From: Macrostomum hystrix
Lineage: Eukaryota > Platyhelminthes > Macrostomidae
Assembly: GCA_950097015.1 (NCBI GenBank)
Contig: CATNEN010000001.1
Span: 3,062,001 to 3,126,000 of the forward strand
Direction of reading: 5' to 3'
Length of the DNA: 64,000 nucleotides
The notes beneath the pieces are model-generated. The model was not told where the DNA came from. It saw only the letters and a list, made by a program, of their open reading frames with translations, and searched no databases. A program made the translations under genes and the position numbers. This document shows, in pieces, positions 55,054 through 64,000 of this stretch. How positions within the stretch are numbered: position 1 is the stretch's first letter; each line of letters begins with the position of its first letter.

Positions 55054-56590
55054 CTGTGCTACCACCCTACTGTCTGTGCTACCACCCTACCGTCTCTGCT
55101 ACCGCCCTACCGTCTCTGCTACCACCCTACTGTCTCTGCTACCACCCTACTGTCTCTGCTACCACCCTACTGTATCTGCTACCACCCTACCGTCTCTGCT
55201 ACCACCCTACCGTCTCTGCTACCACCCTACTGTCTGTGCTACCACCCTACTGTCTCTGCTGCCACCCTACTGTTTCTGCTACCACCCTACTATCTCTGCT
55301 ACCACCCTACTGTCTCTGCTACCACCCTACTGTCTCTGCTACCACCCTACTGTATCTGCTACCACCCTACCGTCTCTGCTACCACCCTACCGTCTCTGCT
55401 ACCACCCTACTGTCTGTGCTACCACCCTACTGTCTCTGCTGCCACCCTACTGTTTCTGCTACCACCCTACTATCTCTGCTACCACCCTACTGTCTCTGCT
55501 ACCATCCTACTGTCCTACACCCTACACCCTACAGCGACACTGTGCTACCACCCTACTGTCTGTGCTACCACCCTACCGTCTCTGCTACCACCCTACCGTC
55601 TCTGCTACCCCCCTACTGTCTCTGTTACCGCCCTACCGTCTCTGCTACCACCCTACTGTCTCTGCTACCACCCTACTGTCTGTGCTACCACCCTACTGTC
55701 TCTGCTACCACCCTACTGTCTCTGCTACCACCCTACTGTCTCTGCTACCACCCTACTGTCTCTGCTAACACCCTACTGTCCTACACCCTACACCCTACAG
55801 CGACACTGTGCTACCACCCTACTGTCTGTGCTACCACCCTACCGTCTCTGCTACCACCCTACCGTCTCTGCTACCCCCCTACTGTCTCTGTTACCGCCCT
55901 ACCGTCTCTGCTACCACCCTACTGTCTCTGCTACCACCCTACTGTCTGTGCTACCACCCTACTGTCTCTGCTACCACCCTACTGTCTCTGCTACCACCCT
56001 ACTGTCTCTGCTACCACCCTACTGTATCTGCTACCACCCTACCGTCTCTGCTACCACCCTACTGTATCTGCTACCACCCTACCGTCTCTGCTACCACCCT
56101 ACTGTCTGTGCTACCACCCTACTGTCTCTGCTACCACCCTACTGTCTGTGCTACCATCCTACTCTCTGCTACCACCCTACTGTCTCTGCTACCACCCTAC
56201 TGTCTCTGCTACCACCCTACTGTCTCTGCTACCACCCTACTGTCTCTGCTACCACCCTAATGTCTCTGCTACCACCCTACTGTCTCTGCTACCACCCTAC
56301 TGTCTCTGCTACCACCCTACTGTCTCTGCTACCACCCTAATGTCTCTGCTACCACCCTACCGTCTCTGCTACCACCCTACTGTATCTGCTACCACCCTAC
56401 CGTCTCTGCTACCACCCTACTGTCTGTGCTACCACCCTACTGTCTCTGCTACCACCCTACTGTCTGTGCTACCATCCTACTCTCTGCTACCACCCTACTG
56501 TCTCTGCTACCACCCTACTGTCTCTGCTACCACCCTACTGTCTCTGCTACCACCCTACTGTCTCTGCTACCACCCTACCGTCTCTGCTTC
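55045..56590. repeat. 20-bp minisatellite, array 5
   Basis: About 76 copies of the CTACCACCCTACTGTCTCTG unit, with the telomere-like block CCTACACCCTACACCCTACA re-appearing near 55514 and 55785 as part of a higher-order repeat of about 270 bases. The array ends in the same CTTCCGCTGAAAATTTGCAC junction as array 3. Confidence 0.97.
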
Positions 56591-57605
56591 CGCTGAAAAT
56601 TTGCACCCTTGTAAAAGCACAGAATTCTGTGTACTACTAAATAAATTAATCCAAGCAGTTTAGGAACTGCTGTTGACAATATTTTCGGATATGAAAACTT
56701 TAAGAGGACAAACCGAAAGTAGTTCGTGACGTATAATTTTACGAGTTATTTTTCAAAATAACAAGGAACAGTATTTATTTGATATTGTTTTTAAACACGA
56801 GTAACTTTTTTCACTAAATAAGTTTTTTTTGGTCTGCATATCATTCTCCTCATATTAAGCAAAATGCTTTAGTTTTTACCTTTTGTTTTAACGCTTTACC
56901 TAAGGCACAAGGGTACAAATTGAATTTTAAAAAACAAGTGAGAAATACATGCAATTAGCATTGATTAAAAAAAAGCTCACAAATTTCAGTCCAGCACTAT
57001 TTAATGCATTAGCTTGATAAAGTATTGTTGCTTCAAGAGTATCGGTCAAATTACAATATAATATGCGCACATTCATTTAAAATGGCTGGAAAACGATAAG
57101 CTAAAATATAATCATTTAGATACGTCTTTGACGTTAGTCTGAGTGACAGTATTTGGAAGCTACGCTTGTAAGTTCTTAAAATTTCCCCTTCCCTTAAAGC
57201 TAAATCTCACAACGGTAGAAACACCACGTGGAGCATTTTAATTGATTTTTTTTCCGTTATCCGTTGGATAATTGATTTAATAGTCAATTATTCTATTAGT
57301 AAACCAAAAAGGATTTGCCATAGAGGTTTGTACGGAGCAATGTTAGTGGTCCTTGTCGACAGGGTCTCCTACAATGATCGCTAAACATCTCATCGATGCT
57401 TTGAAGGTTCATTCATCGTCAAGGGCTGAAAACTTTGATCTATATAATGCACTCTCACGAAAATTGGTTTGGCTATCGTGAAAAAGGCAGTGGGTATGTG
57501 AAACACCCACGTGGTCGTTATTTACCCAGGGGGAGAGTAACTTTTTACTGTTATTGTAATTGTACTAACTCATTTCGTCGCTTTCTGCAATCTGTTAGCT
57601 AGGCG
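56590..57605. other. Spacer between array 5 and the third fusion gene
   Basis: Near-identical to 42615-43630. AT-rich; contains the dispersed-repeat piece near 57365; no gene is supported. Confidence 0.6.
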
Positions 57606-57607
57606 TC

Positions 57608-60600
57608 TTACTCTTTCGGAAAGATGAGAGGCTTCTTCAATGTTGATTGGTAGCACGGTATTTGCTTATTGTCAGTCTCTACACTGACTGTAGAAGTCAC
57701 CACAGGTAGCAGTTGAGTGAACTCGGGCGGAGCAGCACTGCCGTCATCGTAGGCTCCTAGAATCGACCTCTTCAGCGCCTGAATGAACACAGCGCCAGTC
57801 TGAATGTCTCTTTCAGACTTGTCACCCTGAGTAACACTGTAGATATACAGCGAGTCCTCATTCAGGAGTGCATTTTCTAGTCCGGGACATGCCGGCAGAA
57901 TCATTTCGGCTGGGATGTGTCGACAAGCTTGAATAATGAAAACCTTCGGCTTGCCAAGGAGTGACGGATCCAAGCGAACTCTAGTAAACAACGTTTTCAG
58001 GCAAATTTTAGCAAGATCCGTTGAATACACAGAGTCAAATTCGCCGTGGGACATAATGCACAGTAGGAATGCTGCACATTCTTTATATTTGTCCCGTGTA
58101 AACTCGCCAGTCTCCGGAAGTCGGTGAAAAAAGTGTTCCGTCACATTTTCATACACTCTGTAGTCGAAGCCCAATTTTTCCAAGCAGTCTGGCAAGCAGT
58201 CCTGGGCCGAGTCTCTCTCAGCTCCTAAGCGAGTCGGCTGTCGTCTGGGGTCATCAAAGTCTATGTTGTTAATCACTATTGCTAAGCGAGTCAAACGATT
58301 GCCAACATCGTAGCGTATCTCTTGAGCGCCTTGCCCTCCATGAGCTGCACTGGAACCACCTTCATCGACTCCTGAACCGCCAGCTGAAGGCCCAGAAGAT
58401 CCGCTGCGAGAATTTCCAGAACTATTGCCTCCAGCTGAACTGCCATGATCTTCTTGCGGCTCAGGAACGCTTTGGCTAGCAGATGTCTGATTGGCTAGCC
58501 TTCTGATGCTAAAAATAGAATGAAATTAGTAGATGACACTGCATAGTCTCATTAGAGAGTCAAGAGTGTTGCTAAAGGACGCAAATTTACACTGGAGTAG
58601 GGAATCAAACCCCCGACCTTAAGGTCGTGAAGCGACGCTCGAACCAAAAGGCTACAAGAGGTAAATAGGAGACGCGATTTTCAGTAAAGAGAGACAGACC
58701 TATAGACAGGCAATCTGGTCAGACAGTCATTCTGTCAGTCTGACAACAACAGTCCTGACACCAATGTTAATGTTGGGTAGGTTCACGGTCTCAATATTTT
58801 CTCTCCTAAATTTATTTTTGTGCTCACACTCACTACTCTTAACAATACAATTTTTACTCTCCCTAATGGCAAATTCTTATTAACAAATAATATTATTATA
58901 TAGTATATTATATACTAGCGGCGTGAGCACACCATAACAAAAGTGTGTGATATTTAAACTCACCAATCTCTGATGAAATCCGCGCACTCAAAATGCTTGC
59001 CGCATTCCGCCCACTGCAAGCAGGTGCGCCTGTACTCCCCGACAATTTCCCACTCCTGCAAGCTATCAATCTTCTTGCTCAGAACTCTCAGCACTTCCAG
59101 TTGGCCATTTCTAGCCGCCCAGATGAGCGGCGTATTGCCAAAGCGGTCAGCGTGGTCTGCGTTGCAGCCGGCACGCAGCAAAACTTCAGCAACGCCTGCG
59201 AAGCCGCATTTTGACGCGTGAGTCAAAGCCGTGCAGAGCAGTCGATCCTACGAGGTAATGTTCACAAATATAATTAAGTTACACTTGCTACGGAGTATTA
59301 CGTCTTCGTAACTTCAAATGGGCGCTCTCTCAAAGCCAAGTTTTTTAACTTGAAATAAAAAACGTTGAATTACAAACGCTGGTATACAAGACTTCACAAA
59401 CTCGAAATGTAATTAGACGTTGAGAACTTTCTGGTTCATGAAACTTTGACGATATGAAATTTCGGGCTTGTGAAACGTCCCTTTCAAATGAGTCCAAACT
59501 CACCTGAAGATTATAATCGGCGTTCATTTCAAGCAAAGCCACAGCCACGTCGACGTGTCCGCTCTGTGCCGCAAGCATCAACGGTGTCTGCTTCATGTTG
59601 TCAGGTCTGTTTACTTCGAGCGAAAGATTTTCAGTGGAAATATTTTCACAAATGACCTTCACAACTTTCAGGTGGCCTTGTAGGCTAGCCCAGGAGAGAG
59701 CTGACCTGCCAAGGACGTCACAAATGGTACTCGAATTCGGTTGCTTTTTCATCAGCTCTGCTACCAGGTCGGTTCTGTTTTTCTTGGCTGAGAGGATAAG
59801 TAGCGTCTCCTTCGCTGGTGGCAGCTGCTTGCATAGATCTCTTGAGATCTTCACATTACTCTCAAGCTCCTCATTGGTCCATTGGTCTGGGTACCTGGGA
59901 AATTAATAAACATTTCAAGTGAAATTTTAGTGCAGTCGAGCTTAACTACAATCTTGAAGAGACAGGGTTCTGATTACCGATTGACGTATTTTAGTAAACC
60001 GCAAGTTTTGGAAATACATCACTTACCTTTCTTTGGGTACAAATAAGAACTCGCTGGCAAAGATCTCTTTGAGTCTCTCTCTGAGCTGCTTAATTGTTTC
60101 GCGGTCTCTAGTGTCGTACGCGAAGCGATTTTTATTCACGATGGCTTCCATTTTGGCTAAACAGAACTGTACTTGCTTTCCAGAGTTGCTGTAGTGACAC
60201 ACTGTGGTCAGCTCTTCAAAGTCTGGGTCTTCTTGCAGCTGCTCAAACCACGAGTCGGTATCTTTAACTCTCAAGAGTTCTGCTTGGAGACTCCAAGATA
60301 GGCAGCAAAAGTTCACAAGAAGATAAAAGTCACCTGTAATAGACTTTCTGACAACAAGCAACTTCCTGGTGAATTCAGGCATGAACGAAAAGTCTGAATG
60401 ATTCCGATTCAATGGGAAACAAAATCTCCAAGCCCAGTCTGAGTTCACTGGACTTTCAAAAATTCTTTCCATGAGCTTGATTTGGCGCGGCTCCCAACTT
60501 CTCATCACCCTGTGGTGAGAGAGTGGCCCGAGCACTTCTGTTGCCCTTGAAAGGTTTCCGTTTTTCAAGTGCACCAAAGCAGTCATACAGAGAATTGTGG

Positions 60601-63600
60601 TTCTGCTCCACGACTGGTTCTCAAAGTCGTTAAGGAATTTCAGTTCAGCATCCATGTTGTCTTTTGAGGTCCCCAACTTCTCGATGCAGTCAAAGACGGC
60701 TTGGAAAAGCTGGCCGCACTTGGAACTTGGCCGCACTGTGTCCAGGGCTAGAAGCGGAATCAGTGTGAATGGGTGAAAGTGAAAGCTTTTCACCTGGAGC
60801 GGTTGCAGTTCAAGTTTCAGCTTATTCGCCAGTATATCGACCAAATTTCTTCTGAGCTGCATGAGTCGGTCTCGAACTCGCGACTTCGTGTGCTGAAAGT
60901 CACCGCCGATGCCTGCGTTGCTGAAGTACAGCTGGCAATCAGGCAACAAAAAGCTTGGCATACAAATGTCAGGGCTATCTTCGGAGTCAAGAAACTCGGC
61001 CATCTTGTCTAGCGACTGTTTTAGCAGCTGAACCAAATTCTCTGGCCTCCACACATTTTCATTCGTTAGTCCATGGTCGTTGATAATAAAGAACAGCAAA
61101 GTTTTTGCGTGGTAGGTCTTGAGACCCGATGTAGCCACTTGACTTGACAGAATCTTTTTGAAAATGAACTTTATCAATACGAAGAGCTGGCCTTGGCAGT
61201 CATTGAGCGATCTCATTATTTGCTTTTCTAAAAGGCTGGTGCTTAACCTGAGCTCTCTGTCATGGCTGGGTCTGGCTGCTCTGACCAAGTGCAGCTGCGG
61301 TATCTCCTCACCAGAGAGACCAGTTAGTTGGTGGCGCTGATTGGTCAGGTAGTTGCTGCAGCATTGAAAAGCCAAGCAGGCGCTCTCCGATGGTCTAGCA
61401 CCGAGGGCGTCCAGTCGAAAAGCTGCCTCGCTTCCTGCAATGAGAATCAGGTTTCCTAAAAATATTTCTAAAATGGCAGCTTTTTGTAGCTCGTAATTAC
61501 GAGATATATCCCTACTTTATTGCAAAACATTCAAATAACAAACTAAAAGCTAAATACTTTTCAAAAACGGGGTGAGAAGCAGAGCAGTCTTGAGAGACAG
61601 CATCTCACAGAAAGGTTCCTGAGCTCGAATCCGCGTCGAGGCCACAGTCATTTTGGGCGCAGCCGCGGAGAGAAGGCTTGGGGGCTTGTCGTGCAATTCA
61701 AGGCACAGTTAGAGTGTAACTCTGCCTGACGATGGGAAAGTTAGGGCAGATGTGAGTGTGTGCTCAGGTGACAGAAGAATGAGCAGAATCGACTCCTCGC
61801 TGACTGCAGGTTTATGCTGTCACCAAATGATTTTTAAGTGCCAACAGCCGTCCCGCAAATATGAATATTTTTTTTTATTACCTATCAAACAATCAACTTG
61901 GGCGTGACCCTCTTTAACTTCAAGCTTTTGAAGGCCAATTGCTGCACAGTTGCAGGAGCGAAGCAAGTGAATCGGCTTGCGATCCTGAGCGAATACAGTC
62001 CAGTCGATATTGGACTCTTCTGAAATATTTCCTTGCACTCTTTCCAGGCTGCAGCCCCAGCCTTCAGCGTAGCTACCAATCACGTGAATATCTTTCTTTG
62101 TTATACACCTTGAGAGCTGCTCTGTGAAGTCCGCCATCTTCAGGTGCAAGCTAATCCTTTTTTTGGTGAAGCCGGCCAGGTTTAACATCTTGTGTAGCTT
62201 TAAACTATCGGCTTCGTCATTTGACTGAGGGCTGAAAAGTTTAAAAGTATAAACTAGTAGAAACCAGCGAAAGTATATTCAGTGTTTTTATTATTAAATT
62301 TGGCACTTTCTGGCACTTTATTAAATTTACTAAGCTTATTGCAGCATAGGGGGTCAGGGGCGGTGCGGTTAACGCGTCTGCCTCTCGCACCACGGTCGCT
62401 GAGCCCGATTTCGCGGTGAGGCCGCATTAAATTTTTGCGCAGCCGCGGAGAGAAGGCTTGGGGGACTTGTCGTGCAATTATACGCCCTTGATGGCAAATC
62501 TCCGAGGCACAGGGAAGTGTACACTGCCTGACGATGAGAAAGTCAGGGCAGACGTACACACCTGTGTGAGCGAATGTCTGCGCACGGTACCACTGTGCGT
62601 GTTAGCTCAGGAGTCAGCGAAATGGGCACAATTGCCTTCTCGCTGACTGCAGGTCTAGTGTCACCAAATGATTTGCCACTGCCCGCAGTGCTGCTGCAAT
62701 TGCTTACGCATTTCTCAAGAGATCAGTTAGGGCAGTGTTGCTCCTGAAGCTAAGACTTGATCTGAAATGGAATTTTACGAAATTAATAAAGGCAATAAGA
62801 AACACATAAGGCATGATGCATGACCTTGGTTTCGCGTCTTACTGATCAATCAATCGCAGAATCTGAAATCTTCCGTGCATCTCCGCCAGTTGGACGCATG
62901 TGAGACCGTCTTTATCGATCTGTTGCGCGTTCGCTGCGTTGTCCAACAGCACTTTTGCTGCCCTCACGTGACCAGCGATGCAGGCCCTAGCAAGCGCTGC
63001 TCTGCCTTCATTGTCAACTTCGCTAACTGAGCACCTTTTTTGCAGGAGCAGCTCAATGAGACTGTGAGCACCGACATCAGCAGCCAGCATCAGCGGTGTG
63101 TTGCCTGTTTCATCTCGATTGTCAATCATATCGATTTTCTGAAGCAACATTTCGGCTGCCCCGACATCGCCTTTTGTTATGGCGTACCTCAGAATTTGAA
63201 GCAAAGTTTCAGTTGCATTTGACCTAGAAATCTTTTCAATTAGATTTGGATGGCTAAGGAGTCTGATTCTATTACGCAGCTGAATAGTACCGACAGCTAA
63301 TTGTTGCTGCGCATTATCTGGCACTTGTTCTGACTCTTGCTGCGCATTATCTGGTACTTGTTCTGACTCTTGCTGCGCATTATCTGGTACTTGTTCTGGC
63401 TCTTGCTGCGCATTATCTGGCACTTGTTCTGACTCTTGCTGCGCATTATCTGGCTCTTGTTCTGTCACTAGCTGCGCATTATCTGGCACTTGTTCTGACT
63501 CTTGCTGCGCATTATCTGGTACTTGTTCTGACTCTTGCTGCGCATTATCTGGCACTTGTTCTGACTCTTGCTGCGCATTATCTGGTACTTGTTCTGTCAC

Positions 63601-64000
63601 TTGCTGCGCATTATCTGGCACTTGTTCTGTCACTTGCTGCGCATTATCTGGTACTTGTTCTGTCACTTGCTGCTCATTATCTGGTACTTGTTCTGACTCT
63701 TGCTGCGCATTATCTGGTACTTGTTCTGTCACTTGCTGCGCATTATCTGGTACTTGTTCTGTCACTTGCTGCGCATTATCTGGCACTTGTTCTGACTCTT
63801 GCTGCGCATTATCTGGCACTTGTTCTGACTCTTGCTGCGCATTATCTGGCACTTGTTCTGTCACTAGCTGCGCATTATCTGGCACTTGTTCTGTCACTTG
63901 CTGCGCATTATCTGGCACTTGTTCTGACTCTTGCTGCGCATTATCTGGCACTTGTTCTGTCACTTGCTGCGCATTATCTGGCACTTGTTCTGTCACTTGC
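57608..64000 (-). CDS. Ankyrin - cGAS/Mab-21-like NTase fold - ankyrin - caspase fusion, third copy (5' end outside window)
   Basis: Exons by eye: beyond 64000 to 62843, 62231-61882, 61434-60027, 59894-59504, 59247-58964, 58508-57608. All are displaced by about 13.97 kb from the middle copy, with the same splice sites and phases. The window ends inside the 11-residue repeat (at least 21 units visible, 63310-64000), so the N-terminus is not seen. Ankyrin, NTase (GSYAEGW, SNIDW), Mab-21 half, Gly/Ser linker and caspase (SHGE, IIQACRH, SERD, FIQALK) are all intact. Only isolated amino acid changes separate it from the middle copy, for example LQEWEIV for LQKWEIV, NGNLSR for NGNHSR and QLYFSNAG for QLYISNAG; the last matches the diverged copy. 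The repeat units differ in order between the two copies (more ESEQ near the C-terminal end here), so the minisatellite evolves faster than the rest. Confidence 0.85.
61575..61858 (+). repeat. SINE A in NTase intron (duplicate)
   Basis: Counterpart of 47592-47885, with a short deletion near 61750 relative to it. Confidence 0.82.
62345..62703 (+). repeat. SINE A before the NTase exon (duplicate)
   Basis: Counterpart of 48362-48720. A short extra segment with a repeated GGCACTTT(C/A) word precedes it at about 62295-62325. Confidence 0.85.
63310..64000 (-). repeat. Coding 33-bp minisatellite, third copy (partial)
   Basis: At least 21 units of the 11-residue repeat continue to the window edge in frame. 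The order of unit variants differs from the corresponding part of the middle copy. Confidence 0.95.

Overview
This is nuclear DNA of an animal. It has short GT-AG introns, a polycystin-2 channel gene, a SLC7A-type cationic amino acid transporter, a C-type lectin, a THAP/P-element-like transposon remnant, tRNA-headed SINEs, hAT-type MITEs and very many minisatellites. A small-genome spiralian such as a free-living flatworm would fit, but nothing in the window fixes the species.

Layout. 1-9 kb: AT-rich sequence, then an unrecognised five-exon gene on + (about 2.5-5.34 kb) with a duplicated module and minisatellites in its introns, a 48-bp-type tandem repeat, and an intronless secreted lectin (8.26-8.99 kb, +). 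10-11.7 kb: an internally deleted P-like element with terminal inverted repeats. 16-21.5 kb: a complete polycystin-2 gene on -, nine coding exons, with a pair of equal-length, phase-matched alternative exons. 22.4-24.1 and 24.75-25.85 kb: long minisatellites. 27.36-30.64 kb: a cationic amino acid transporter on +, with a candidate poison exon. From 32.8 kb to the right edge: three head-to-tail genes on -, separated by 20-bp minisatellite arrays.

The three - strand genes are the most interesting content. Joining exons at GT-AG sites with consistent phases gives one polypeptide per gene: N-terminal region, ankyrin repeats, a cGAS/Mab-21-like nucleotidyltransferase fold, more ankyrin repeats, and a C-terminal caspase domain with His, Cys and the Asp-binding arginines. 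Copies at 43.6-53.4 kb and 57.6-64 kb are almost identical, about 13.97 kb apart, and carry a huge 11-residue repeat encoded by a 33-bp minisatellite. The copy at 32.8-40.6 kb is diverged and lacks that repeat, but its first exon start and upstream DNA are nearly identical to the middle copy. A nucleotide- or ligand-sensing fold fused to a caspase suggests a one-protein sensor/executioner for innate immunity or cell death. The NTase active site looks partly degenerate, so ligand sensing without catalysis is a serious alternative.

All exon models are read by eye from splice signals and frame continuity. No alignment, expression data or database search was available.
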